Positions 1 to 8,985 of a stretch of 48,268 nt of DNA are shown here, one piece after another. The stretch covers positions 1-48,268 of the forward strand of contig CASFZH010000010.1 in the NCBI GenBank assembly GCA_949299115.1. Direction: 5' to 3'. A model generated the notes under the pieces. That model was not told where the DNA came from, did no database searches, and was given only the letters and a program-made list of their open reading frames with translations. The DNA comes from an uncultured Helicobacter sp. GTDB lineage: Bacteria; Campylobacterota; Campylobacteria; Campylobacterales; Helicobacteraceae. Numbering within the stretch: the stretch's first letter is position 1; each line of letters opens with the position of its first letter. Made by a program: the position numbers and the translations under genes.

Positions 1-549
1 ACTCATAGCTTCATCTCTTAGATATGCCCTTAGTGCATAGCCTTTGAGATGATAAAACTCATTTAGGCAATCATCAAAACTTCTTTGTGTGAGGGGTTTA
101 GGCCAAAAATCCTCATCACTTGGGACAATCTCACGCCCCATAGTCTTTGACACTACATCATTTTTATCTAGCAAAATTTGTGTAAGTTTCTCGTGTGTGA
201 AATAATATTCCACATCACTTAGCGGTATCAGCGTAAAATCAATCTTTACCCCATTTTCATACAGCACAAGATAGCTCTCCCACCCATCTTTTAAATCCGG
301 TGGAAATAGCTCCATAGATTCTGGCATTTGCATCATCAAAATCTTGCCAAAATGCCCAAGCCACGAAGTATCTTGACACAAAGATGAAATATCCTCCATA
401 AAAAAGCTTATATCATAATCTTGGAATCTATCCTTTTTGGCATTGACATTAGCCCTTGAGCCCTCTAGGGTAACGAGTTGTATATCCTTGCGTAAAGAGG
501 CAAATGCCAAAATGGAATCTAATATATATTCATCGTTATATAATACCAA
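1..549 (-). CDS. Aminoglycoside 6-adenylyltransferase, ANT(6)/AadK-AadE family (3' end outside window)
   Basis: This partial gene enters from the left edge; 183 codons are visible. The protein has LEGSRAN, KDRFQDYDISFF, MPESMELFPPDL and VKIDFTLIPLSD, which are the nucleotide-binding and catalytic blocks of streptomycin 6-adenylyltransferases. These enzymes adenylate streptomycin from ATP. A TAG stop lies just upstream, so I place the start at TTG (547-549), preceded at 5 bases by AGGAGG. The alignment of the first residues with the family N-terminus supports this. G+C (roughly 40% in sampled lines) is above that of neighbouring genes, which may mean transfer. It may be a real resistance gene or a chromosomal homologue with another substrate; the missing C-terminus prevents a decision. 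Confidence 0.85.
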   Translation of the reverse strand, partial: MVLYNDEYILDSILAFASLRKDIQLVTLEGSRANVNAKKDRFQDYDISFFMEDISSLCQDTSWLGHFGKILMMQMPESMELFPPDLKDGWESYLVLYENGVKIDFTLIPLSDVEYYFTHEKLTQILLDKNDVVSKTMGREIVPSDEDFWPKPLTQRSFDDCLNEFYHLKGYALRAYLRDEAMS

Positions 550-552
550 TAA

Positions 553-560
553 TTCCTCCT
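553..560 (-). promoter_or_regulatory. Ribosome binding site fixing a TTG start
   Basis: On the minus strand AGGAGGAA lies 5 bases before TTG. No ATG or GTG is available between the in-frame TAG and the conserved region, so this site decides the start of the adenylyltransferase. Confidence 0.7.
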
Positions 561-580
561 AGTAATTACGTTGATTATAT

Positions 581-610
581 ATGAATGCTATAACATGTTA
601 TAGCATTCAT
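581..610. repeat. Perfect 30-bp palindrome
   Basis: Each 15-base arm (ATGAATGCTATAACA) is followed immediately by its exact complement, with no loop. It sits 55 bases after the ileS stop. On the minus strand it lies directly upstream of TATAAT (574-579), a plausible -10 box for the adenylyltransferase. There is no T-run after it on either strand, so an operator over the -35 region is as likely as an ileS terminator. Confidence 0.75.
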
Positions 611-664
611 CAAAAACTTATGATATTATGGATTTTCATCTTGGTTTAGCTGTCATCTTAGCAA

Positions 665-3454
665 TTAAACGTTTGCTAACACATTAGTACAACGTGTACA
701 CAAAGATTCTGGAGAGAGTGCTTTAAATTGCCAACATCTTGGACATTTATGATTATGTGAATGGCTAACTTGGAATTGTTTTTCTCCAATTTGTATGCTG
801 CATATTGCATTATCTATTGTGGTATTCGATATGTTGCAGGCACTTACCATAAGAAAATCCTCGATAAGTTTTGCTTTATCTTTACAAGATATATCAGCAT
901 GTATTTCTAGCTCAAGGCTTGATTTTACTTTTTTTTCTTTCTTAAGAGTATCTATATTTTCATTCAAGAGTCGCCTTAAATGTAGTAAAAATGTAAAATC
1001 TTGCATATTGTAGTTATAAGATTCTAATTTTGGAAATTCTAAAGGCTGGAGTTCAAAAACATTCTGTGCTTTTTCTTTAATAACGCATTCAGCATATTCT
1101 AATGCCTCATCAATAGTGTAAGTAAGAAAAGGTGAAAGGATATGTAACACACGATTTGCTAATAAAGCAAATACACTTTGAATAGCAATTCTTTTTTGTG
1201 CAGATGCATTATCGCAATATAAACTATCTTTACAAATATCTAAATAGATTCCGCTGAGTATAGCAGTAATGAAGCCATTGAGAATCTGGAATCCTTTTGA
1301 AAACTCATAATGTGAAAACAAATCATCAATTTCACTAAATACTTTTTTTGCTTCCTCTAAAATCCATACATCAATGGCACTCAAATGGCTAAAATCGAGC
1401 TTTTTTAGTCCTTGTGTATTGGCAAGTAAAAAGCGAATGGTATTGCGAAGTTTAAGATAGTGTTCACCCACTTGTTTGAGAATCTGTGGTGAAATTTTTA
1501 CATCATTTTGGTAATCTGATAATGCCACCCATAAACGTAAAATTTCACTTCCATTTTGACTAATAATAGAATTTGGAGTAAGCACATTGCCTTTACTTTT
1601 ACTCATTTTCTCGCCCTTATCGTCTGTGATGAAACCATGTGTAATAATGCCCTCAAACGGTGCTTTATGGTTTAATGCACAGCTTACTAAAAGTGAGCTT
1701 TGAAACCAACCTCTATGTTGGTCGCTCCCCTCTAAATATAGAGAGCTTGGATAATTACCTGCATGATAATCTTGAGATTGTAAAACCGCAAACCATGTGC
1801 TACCGCTGTCAAACCATACATCTAAAATATGTGTATTTTTTGTATATTCATGTGCTTTGTGTTTATGTGATTGTGGCAGTAAGTCTACAATATCCTTTTC
1901 CCACCATATATTACAACCATATTGTTCAAACAAGTTTGCAATATGTGTTGTTACTTCAGAATCTAGCAATGGTTCATGATGTTGTTTATCCATAAAAAAA
2001 GCAATAGGCACACCCCATTCACGTTGTCTTGAGATACACCAATCAGGACGATTTTCAACCATAGTTTTTAAACGATTTCTACCGTTTTCTGGATAGAATC
2101 TTGTTTTTTCAATTTCTTCTAATGCTACTTCACGCAATGTTTTTCCATTATGAAATGGTTTATCCATAAGAATAAACCATTGTTTTGTTGCTCTGAATAT
2201 TACTGGTTTATTTGTTCGCCAACAATGTGGATAAGAATGTATGATTTCTTCATGAAATAGGAGTGCATTTGTCTGTGATAATATTTCAAGAATCTTTTTT
2301 TGTGCTTTGAAGATATGCATACCAAGAAACTCTTGTATTATATCTGTTTTAAAGAGCTTGTGTTTAAAAATAGTATCATCAAAATGACCACCATCATCAA
2401 CTGCCATAATAACAGGTAAATTATATCTCAAGCAAGCAAAATAGTCTTCTTCACCATGCCCTGGTGCACTATGCACCATACCAGTACCATCTTCCATACT
2501 TACAAAATCAGCTAAGATAAAGACAGATTCTCTATCATTAAGTGGATTGATAGCTATGAGATTCTCAAATTGCTTAGAATCTAATGTATGTATAATTTCT
2601 CCGTGAATGATACTTTTACTTCGCAATGATTCGTAGAGCTTTTTTGCCACAATAGCTCCATTTGAAATAAGAACATATGCTTCATTTGGTTTCAGTGAAA
2701 TTGCAATATTGCTAGGTAGAGTCCATGGTGTAGTCGTCCATATAATAACAAAGGGGGATTCTTTGGTATTAAATTCTTCTAATCCCAAAGCTTTAAGAGT
2801 TTTTGTTGCAAGGGGAAATTTTACAAAAATAGAATCTGATTTTTTATTTTTATACTCTACTTCTGCTTCTGCTAAAGCACTTTTTGCTGCCCAACTCCAA
2901 AATATAGGTTTACTGCGTTGTGTTAATAAACCATTATTAGCAATTTTTACAAGTGCTCGATAAATATCTGCTTCAAAATGGTAATTCATAGTTTTGTAAG
3001 GATTTGAAAAATCCCCCACTATCCCCATAGACAAAAATTCTTCTTTTTGAATAGCGACAAATTTTTCAGCATGTTCTCTACATGCTTTTCGAATTTCTAT
3101 TTTTGTTGGCACAATATTTTGAGATTCAAATGTATTAGCAACTTGCTGTTCTATTGGTAGACCATGACAATCCCAACCGGGCGTATAAAATACCTGTTTA
3201 CCTTTAAAATAATGATATTTCACAACAAAATCTTTTAGAATCTTATTAATGGCATGTCCTACATGTAAATGTCCATTGGCATAAGGCGGACCATCATGCA
3301 GTGTGAAATGAGTCTTAGTGGCAGCATGACTCATAGTTTTATATGCATAATTTTCCCATTGTTTGTAGCGGATTTGTTCTTTTTGTGGTAAATTAGCTTT
3401 CATTGGAAAATTTGTTTGTGGTAAAATTAGTGTATCTTTATAATCTTTTTGCAT
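665..3454 (-). CDS. ileS: Isoleucyl-tRNA synthetase
   Basis: Class I synthetase that charges tRNA-Ile in the cytoplasm. The 929-residue length is typical for the bacterial enzyme. Visible parts: the HIGH-type motif GHLHVGH at about residues 61-67; the CP1 editing domain with TTTPWTLPSN (about 240-249) and GTGMVHSAPGHGEEDY (about 323-338), which hydrolyses Val-tRNA-Ile; the KMSKS loop at about 616-620; and a C-terminal zinc site with CPRC and CTRC in the last 26 residues. AAGGA lies 8 bases before the ATG. It follows the racemase gene on the same strand, but a terminator-like hairpin separates them, so it probably has its own promoter. Confidence 0.98.
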   Translation of the reverse strand: MQKDYKDTLILPQTNFPMKANLPQKEQIRYKQWENYAYKTMSHAATKTHFTLHDGPPYANGHLHVGHAINKILKDFVVKYHYFKGKQVFYTPGWDCHGLPIEQQVANTFESQNIVPTKIEIRKACREHAEKFVAIQKEEFLSMGIVGDFSNPYKTMNYHFEADIYRALVKIANNGLLTQRSKPIFWSWAAKSALAEAEVEYKNKKSDSIFVKFPLATKTLKALGLEEFNTKESPFVIIWTTTPWTLPSNIAISLKPNEAYVLISNGAIVAKKLYESLRSKSIIHGEIIHTLDSKQFENLIAINPLNDRESVFILADFVSMEDGTGMVHSAPGHGEEDYFACLRYNLPVIMAVDDGGHFDDTIFKHKLFKTDIIQEFLGMHIFKAQKKILEILSQTNALLFHEEIIHSYPHCWRTNKPVIFRATKQWFILMDKPFHNGKTLREVALEEIEKTRFYPENGRNRLKTMVENRPDWCISRQREWGVPIAFFMDKQHHEPLLDSEVTTHIANLFEQYGCNIWWEKDIVDLLPQSHKHKAHEYTKNTHILDVWFDSGSTWFAVLQSQDYHAGNYPSSLYLEGSDQHRGWFQSSLLVSCALNHKAPFEGIITHGFITDDKGEKMSKSKGNVLTPNSIISQNGSEILRLWVALSDYQNDVKISPQILKQVGEHYLKLRNTIRFLLANTQGLKKLDFSHLSAIDVWILEEAKKVFSEIDDLFSHYEFSKGFQILNGFITAILSGIYLDICKDSLYCDNASAQKRIAIQSVFALLANRVLHILSPFLTYTIDEALEYAECVIKEKAQNVFELQPLEFPKLESYNYNMQDFTFLLHLRRLLNENIDTLKKEKKVKSSLELEIHADISCKDKAKLIEDFLMVSACNISNTTIDNAICSIQIGEKQFQVSHSHNHKCPRCWQFKALSPESLCTRCTNVLANV

Positions 3455-3566
3455 AGAATCTATCCTTTAGGTTTTGGTGAAATGCTATGCTATTTTAGCA
3501 AATTTTTGCAAAGTATGAATGTGTAAGTTTTGCAATCATTCGAGATTCTTGCATGTAAGAATCTTG

Positions 3567-3600
3567 CAAAAATATCATAATACCATGAGGCATTATGATA
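3567..3600 (-). terminator. Probable intrinsic terminator of the racemase gene
   Basis: TATCATAAT (3573-3581) and ATTATGATA (3592-3600) form a perfect 9-bp stem with a 10-base loop. On the minus strand the stem is followed by TTTTT. It lies about 50 bases after the racemase stop. A second hairpin (AGATTCTT/AAGAATCT, 3543-3564) follows without a T-run. Confidence 0.6.
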
Positions 3601-3647
3601 AACGTATCAATTAAAGTTATAAAACGTGTTATACATTATCATAATTT

Positions 3648-4898
3648 TTACATACTATTTTTTGAACATATATCTCTAGCATTATAATCTTTAATAAATA
3701 TGGGATTTGAACTTCCCCATATTCCTAAGCTTTCTGATAGAATCGTCCCTGTACCCATTTCTATTTCAGCTTGTGTGATTTCATTGCTACATTGTTTGCC
3801 AAATAAAACAACCTCATCTCCAGCTTGTATATCTGGATAATCAGTAATATCTACCATGAATGTGTTTTTTGTAACACGTCCTACAATTGGGACTTTATGC
3901 CCACGTATTAATACCTTGCCTTGATTGCTAAAAGATTTTGCATAGCCATCATAATATCCCATAGGAATATTGGCTAATAGTGAATCTCTTTTGAGTATAT
4001 GTGTCCCATCATAGCTTACACTAGAGCCTTTGGGATAAGTATTTATCGTAGCAACAATGGATTTTAAACTCATAACTTGTTGTATAGGCAGCTTAGAATC
4101 ACCGCCACCATATCCATAGATAAGTTTTCCCGGTCTTACCATATCATATCTTGCTTCTGGGACTTGGATAGCACCGTAAGAATTAGCTAAATGCAATGTT
4201 AATTTTTTTCTATCTAGTTTCCCGTGAGTGATTATAAAAGTTGTGTCTTTCTCAAATTGTTTTACAATATGCTGCACTTTACTGATTTCATCATAAGGTG
4301 AATGCGACATTAATCCCGTAATACTAAGATTGGGTAAGGCAAGTATTTCTAGGGCATCTTTTTTGCCTTGTTCCCACGTTACATCAATGCCATTTCTATC
4401 CATACCACCAGAATTTAATGCAAGGTGAATCGCTATTTGTTTGTGTAACGTTTTAGCTAGGGAATCTAAAGCCTTTGCTTGTGTAAGATTTCCTATGGTT
4501 TCTGTTACATTATATTGCATAGCATCTTGAATTTCTCCAAGTGTAGCTGTGCGAATACGTAAAATTTGCCCTTGATACCCCATTTTCCTTATAACCCTAG
4601 CTTCTTCGTTACTCGCAATGGCAACACAAGGTATTTTTTTTGCGATTAATATTGGTAGCACATTGATGATTCCTGCACCATAAGCATCAGATTTAATAAC
4701 TGCACATATTTTAACATTATCTCCCACTATTTTTTTTGTAATTTCAATATTTTTTGCAAACGCTTTAATATCTACCTCTAAATAGGCATTTGTGTTAGCA
4801 CGTGTTACTGTGGTATTTTCATGCAACACAGGAGAGCAAAAAGCCATACCACAAAAATATAAGCAATACAACACAATCAATGATAGAATCTTATACAT
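3648..4898 (-). CDS. Periplasmic broad-spectrum amino acid racemase (Bsr/Alr family)
   Basis: PLP-dependent fold III racemase, 416 residues. The first 21 or so residues form a signal peptide (lysine near the start, long hydrophobic stretch, AFC-S), so the enzyme should act in the periplasm. The PLP lysine is K69 in AVIKSDAYGAG. Downstream, SVSYDGT, LKRDSLLANIPMGYYDGY and the blocks around VGRVTKNTFMVDIT resemble the secreted broad-spectrum racemases of Vibrio and Pseudomonas more than cytoplasmic Alr. Family members interconvert L- and D-forms of Ala and several other amino acids. AAGGAGG precedes the ATG. It could be the only alanine racemase of this strain or an additional one; the window cannot tell. 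Confidence 0.88.
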   Translation of the reverse strand: MYKILSLIVLYCLYFCGMAFCSPVLHENTTVTRANTNAYLEVDIKAFAKNIEITKKIVGDNVKICAVIKSDAYGAGIINVLPILIAKKIPCVAIASNEEARVIRKMGYQGQILRIRTATLGEIQDAMQYNVTETIGNLTQAKALDSLAKTLHKQIAIHLALNSGGMDRNGIDVTWEQGKKDALEILALPNLSITGLMSHSPYDEISKVQHIVKQFEKDTTFIITHGKLDRKKLTLHLANSYGAIQVPEARYDMVRPGKLIYGYGGGDSKLPIQQVMSLKSIVATINTYPKGSSVSYDGTHILKRDSLLANIPMGYYDGYAKSFSNQGKVLIRGHKVPIVGRVTKNTFMVDITDYPDIQAGDEVVLFGKQCSNEITQAEIEMGTGTILSESLGIWGSSNPIFIKDYNARDICSKNSM

Positions 4899-5044
4899 AC
4901 AATCCTCCTTATACCATGTTTCCTATCACATGATAGCAGATTATTCCACTATATGTTACAATTTTAAATATAAAAAATAGACATTTTTACAAAAAGTATC
5001 ATTTATTCTTTATGCCTCAATAAATACGATTCCCTAAGCACTCC

Positions 5045-5071
5045 TTGACTTGTTTTTTTTTTTTGTATATT
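5045..5071 (+). promoter_or_regulatory. T-tract spacer promoter of lipoprotein 5108
   Basis: TTGACT (5045-5050), then TG, twelve T (5053-5064), G, then TATATT (5066-5071). The -35 to -10 spacing is 15 bases. The predicted transcript start lies about 30 bases before the ATG. A change in T count would change the spacer length. The same layout occurs at 9498-9523 and 44989-45014. Confidence 0.6.
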
Positions 5072-5107
5072 TCCACATATTTTTACAATCAACACTAAGG
5101 AGAGAGC

Positions 5108-5557
5108 ATGGCATTAAAACGATATGCTTTTATAAAAAGTCTTATTATCATTGCGTTAGGTGGAGTGATTCTGACTGGTTGTTCCAAAAATATAGCACGA
5201 TTTTCAGTCGCTACAACAGGGAATCTTCCGTTGCAGAATGTAGAAAAAGGAGAGACAGTAAAAGGGAAAGATTGTCGCACATATATTTTTGGATTTCCGT
5301 TGGGTAACACACAAAATCGTGTCAGTGGTGCAGTGGGTAAGGCATTGGACCAAGCTTCAAAAAAAGGACGACCATCAGATGCACTTGTCAATGTTGACAT
5401 ACGTTCTACATGGTGGACTATCCTTATATTTGGGAGAAGTTGCCTTGTTGCCTCTGGACAACCCATTACAGTAGGAGCAAATCAACAACAAACCAATACC
5501 ACTCAACCCGCAGTTGCCCCTGCTGGTTCATCGACAATTATCATTAATAATAAATAG
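5108..5557 (+). CDS. Small lipoprotein, possibly TRL-like
   Basis: 149 residues with a lipoprotein signal: charged start, hydrophobic core, lipobox LTGC with the acylated cysteine at C25. The mature part has GKDCRTYIFGFPLG, ALDQASKKG and ALVNVDIRSTWW, a layout that recalls the TRL-like family of small bacterial lipoproteins (inference from the spacing of Cys, Gly-rich turn and Val-Asp). The tail is rich in Q, T and N. AAGGAGAG precedes the ATG. It stands alone, downstream of a T-tract promoter, so its expression may be phase variable. Function unknown. Confidence 0.85.
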   Translation: MALKRYAFIKSLIIIALGGVILTGCSKNIARFSVATTGNLPLQNVEKGETVKGKDCRTYIFGFPLGNTQNRVSGAVGKALDQASKKGRPSDALVNVDIRSTWWTILIFGRSCLVASGQPITVGANQQQTNTTQPAVAPAGSSTIIINNK

Positions 5558-6107
5558 TCATGGATTCTTTTTTATTTAAAGTATGGTTATTGGAATCTTA
5601 ATAATTTATTTATAAGTTATTGATTGGTATGAGATTCCATAATTATCTCAATATAGCATTGTATTGTATAGGACAGCAAGTTTATGATTGTATCATAGGG
5701 ATTCCCTATAAAAGTCTGTGTTTAAAGGTTTTTAGATTCCATAATTCTACTCACTCAAATTATCATTTTTTTATAAATGTAAAATAATATTTTGCATTTT
5801 TGAAGATTCTTGAACTTAGAAAATTTGGAATCTTAGATTTTTAATAGCTTATCCATAGAATTTCTAATCTAAAAAATGAAACTGCAAAAACACAAACAAT
5901 TCAAAATAAGTTTGTATAAAAATGTCGATTTGATATGTTTTAATGTTTTATGGATAATATTGTTTTCTAAATTTTATGATTATTCCTATGATGTATTTTG
6001 TAAAAATTACAAAATAATACACTTTAAATTTTTTAGATAATATTTGAAAATCATAATAGAAATTTTGTCTTTGAATCATCTTATGGAATCAATAAGATAT
6101 AGAGATT
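5558..6107. other. Gene-free AT-rich stretch
   Basis: 550 bases between the lipoprotein and the end of nadK. I see no ORF with a ribosome binding site and no tRNA. There is only a weak inverted pair, TGGAATCT near 5590 and AGATTCCA near 5630, that could form part of the lipoprotein terminator. Confidence 0.5.
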
Positions 6108-6992
6108 TTAATCAAGTTGCCCCCAACCGAATTTATCTCTTAAACGGACAAAATAAGAATTGGAATCTAACTCTACCAAGTTGGCGTTATGTGGAGCTGC
6201 CTTGATACATATCACACTACCTTGTGAAATGGAAACTCTTTGTTGTCCATCACATATTAATGTTCCAGCAGTTTTAAATTTAAAAGTAATCATAAATTCA
6301 TCATTTAAAATAATTGGACGTTGAGTAAGTGCATGAGCACATATAGGAGTGAGTAAAATATTTCTACATGAAGGATAAACAAGACTCCCTCCAGCTGAAA
6401 TATTATAAGCACTAGAACCAGTCGGTGTTGCTACTAAAAGCCCATCTAATCGATAATGATTAAATAGTATACCATTAATGTATGATTCAAGCTCTAGCAT
6501 ACCACTAAAACTTGCACGAGAAAGTAAAAATTCATTTAATGCAACAAGAGGTTGCATAGTTTCCATATTCACACTTTCTTGCACATAGCCTTCTAACATA
6601 AGATGTGATTTTACTGCGTAATCACCATTTTTTATACGTGGTATAATATGTGGGATTTCGTTTGGCATGGCAACGGTAAGATAACCCAATCTCCCTGAAT
6701 TTATGCCTAAAATTGGTACATTACTACCATAACTTTGTCTTGCAACAGACAATAGTGTCCCATCACCACCAATACTAAAAAGCATATCTGCATATTTGCA
6801 AATATATGACATATCGTGACTTCTTGAGTTTGAATCATCAAGCCCCAACATTCTTGCACCGGAATGTTCTAGAGCAACTGCTATTTCTTCTTTTTGCAAT
6901 CTTTCTTGAATGTCAAGAAAGATTGGCTTGATATGTGTACTATGAGGACGAAGAATAACGCCTACATTTTTTACACGTCTAGATTCTTGCAT
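6108..6992 (-). CDS. nadK: NAD kinase
   Basis: Cytoplasmic enzyme phosphorylating NAD to NADP, 294 residues, normal length. It has the family GGDGT motif at residues 75-79, NSGRLGYLT just after, and ATPTGSSAYNISAGGSLVYP, the conserved NAD-binding block, followed by TPICAHALTQRPIIL. It lies 35 bases downstream of the J-domain gene on the same strand and may share its transcript. Confidence 0.96.
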   Translation of the reverse strand: MQESRRVKNVGVILRPHSTHIKPIFLDIQERLQKEEIAVALEHSGARMLGLDDSNSRSHDMSYICKYADMLFSIGGDGTLLSVARQSYGSNVPILGINSGRLGYLTVAMPNEIPHIIPRIKNGDYAVKSHLMLEGYVQESVNMETMQPLVALNEFLLSRASFSGMLELESYINGILFNHYRLDGLLVATPTGSSAYNISAGGSLVYPSCRNILLTPICAHALTQRPIILNDEFMITFKFKTAGTLICDGQQRVSISQGSVICIKAAPHNANLVELDSNSYFVRLRDKFGWGQLD

Positions 6993-7027
6993 TTTTTTAT
7001 CCTAGTCGATGTCTCTTGCAACAAGCC

Positions 7028-7810
7028 TTAAGAATATGTTAAGGCACCAGCACGCTTTATTTTTTTATAAGCTTCAGTAATTTCATGGAATTTTGTTGTA
7101 TAGTCAAGTATTTGAGAATCATCACCGCCATAGAAATTGTCGGGATGACATTCTTTTGCGAGTTTTAAATAACGTTTTTTTACTACTTCAAAATCATCTC
7201 CAAATTGCGAGTCCAATATCGCATAACATTGACGCAATACCCTCTCTTCAGCGGTTAAAAACGAGAAATCATCAGCATTAAAATCACTATATTCAAACGT
7301 TAACACAATATTATGGATTATTTTATTACCTAAGAAATGCATAATTTTCTCCCAAAAATATTCATTATTTGATTGTAAATAGATTTCATTTTGACTCATG
7401 CCAATATAATGTTCTCCAAACATTGCTTTGATATAACGTTCTGCTACACGATTGCGTTTGCTGAGTGTGAGAACAATACGATAAGCACCTAACATTTGAA
7501 TCTTAACAGAGATTTTTTCAAGTAAATCAGAGGATTTTACCATTTTAATACGTATTGGCAAATGGCTATGAGCCAATACTTCCTTAAGATATTGTTGATC
7601 TGCATACGCATCTGCATAGCTCATAGCATGATAACACCAATTAATAAGATAGTTTTTCTTTATAATTTCACCATCATCAAGGATTAAAATAGAGCTTGAA
7701 AGTCTATAATTACGGCTAAAATGTTTCTCTGCATATGCCAATACTTTAGATAAAATTTTACTATCTTGAAATAGCTTGATTTGCACATATTTATCACAAT
7801 AAGAAATCAT
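7028..7810 (-). CDS. J-domain protein (DnaJ-like, C-terminal J domain)
   Basis: 260 residues. The last 65 or so form a J domain with HPD at residues 222-224 in KLAKECHPDNF, followed by TKFHEITEAYKKIKR. The N-terminal 190 residues are not a DnaJ zinc or substrate domain and I do not recognise them; they are mixed alpha/beta with no signal peptide or membrane segment. J domains recruit DnaK, so this is probably a specialised Hsp70 co-chaperone. It lies directly upstream of nadK. Confidence 0.85.
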   Translation of the reverse strand: MISYCDKYVQIKLFQDSKILSKVLAYAEKHFSRNYRLSSSILILDDGEIIKKNYLINWCYHAMSYADAYADQQYLKEVLAHSHLPIRIKMVKSSDLLEKISVKIQMLGAYRIVLTLSKRNRVAERYIKAMFGEHYIGMSQNEIYLQSNNEYFWEKIMHFLGNKIIHNIVLTFEYSDFNADDFSFLTAEERVLRQCYAILDSQFGDDFEVVKKRYLKLAKECHPDNFYGGDDSQILDYTTKFHEITEAYKKIKRAGALTYS

Positions 7811-8046
7811 TATACGTAATCCTAAACAACCAAAATCCTATATTTCGTACAACTAAAACCATGAAGACATCAAAATTTATATGTTGTGATTATAGCAAAA
7901 AATAACTAAAGTTTAAAATTTTGCTTATTTTCTTAAGATTCTAAATTCTATAAATCTTTATTTTTTTCACATGTGATACAATAGCACTATTTTTCCAAAA
8001 ACTCCTAATATTGAAAATTTTTTATGATAGTCATGATTAATGAGTT

Positions 8047-8985
8047 TTATAAATAACTTATGTATACCCACATTGGTATAATGATAAAACTTGCTAGGAT
8101 ACCAAATGCTACTGCATTTAATGCTAGCTCTCCATTGAATCCAGCTTTTATGATAATAGCTACTGTGCTTATTTGTGGCGGCATTGCAGTTTCAATAAGT
8201 GCCATACGCCAAGTATCACTAAATGCTTCACGGATAGGGTATGTATTTGTAAATCCCGTACTCATAAAAACAACAAAACAAAAAAGCAATAATGGGGCTA
8301 CTATCATTTTGCCACTCAAAAGTAAGGCTGTGAGTTTCCAGTTCAAGATAGATTTTAAATTCATCTGTACACCAATGGCAAATAATGCAAGTGGCGTAGC
8401 TGTTTGTGCAAGACTTCTAAGAGGGATAAATAATTCATCAGGAAGTGAAAATGGAATGAGTCGAAAAATAAAACCACATATAAGAGATAAGAACAGGGGA
8501 CTTTTGAAAAGACGTATGCTAACCCCACGAAAAGAGAATCTACCCTTTCCACTTAAAGCTAAAATAATTGGTGCTAAAAAGGCAAAGGGTATTCCAGTAA
8601 CAAATTGATCATAAATAATAACCTGATTGGCATAACTATCCCCCAATGCCCCATTTACAAGAGGTAGACCTAGAAACAGTGTGTTTCCAAGCGTTCCCAT
8701 GACAAACAATACAACGAGATTACTTCTATCAAGCTTAAGAATCTTCCCTATACCAAATAATATGCAGCCTGCCAAACAGCTACACACGAAGCCCACAAGG
8801 CACACAGATAGAAATGAAAACGTAATATTAGCATGATAAGTGCCATTAAAAATCTGTGCGGGTAATGCAAAATTAAGCAAAAATCCAAGCAATATTCCAC
8901 TTTGTTTATTCCCAAGTAACCGTAAAACCTTTGCCATATAACCAATGAAAATAAATACAAATACACTATACATTGCTATAAGCAT
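8047..8985 (-). CDS. AEC family permease
   Basis: 312 residues with about ten hydrophobic segments, typical of the auxin-efflux-carrier/malate permease family. Family features include LLNFALPAQIF early, GTLGNTLFLGLPLV in the middle and ALFAIGVQMN before the second half, followed by a TAMPPQ segment. Members move small organic anions across the inner membrane; the substrate cannot be read from sequence. AAGGA lies 5 bases before the first ATG, which supports that start. It is a single-gene unit. Confidence 0.9.
   Translation of the reverse strand: MLIAMYSVFVFIFIGYMAKVLRLLGNKQSGILLGFLLNFALPAQIFNGTYHANITFSFLSVCLVGFVCSCLAGCILFGIGKILKLDRSNLVVLFVMGTLGNTLFLGLPLVNGALGDSYANQVIIYDQFVTGIPFAFLAPIILALSGKGRFSFRGVSIRLFKSPLFLSLICGFIFRLIPFSLPDELFIPLRSLAQTATPLALFAIGVQMNLKSILNWKLTALLLSGKMIVAPLLLFCFVVFMSTGFTNTYPIREAFSDTWRMALIETAMPPQISTVAIIIKAGFNGELALNAVAFGILASFIIIPMWVYISYL

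Noticed and set aside
1660..1995. 111-codon plus-strand ORF inside ileS
   Set aside because: Antisense to a clear ileS reading frame, with no ribosome binding site; a shadow frame.
5846..5960. TTATCCATA and TATGGATAA as DnaA boxes of an origin
   Set aside because: Only two imperfect matches; no dnaA or other origin genes nearby.
8060..8608. 182-codon plus-strand ORF opposite the AEC permease
   Set aside because: Mirrors the permease codons; the minus frame has family motifs and a ribosome binding site.
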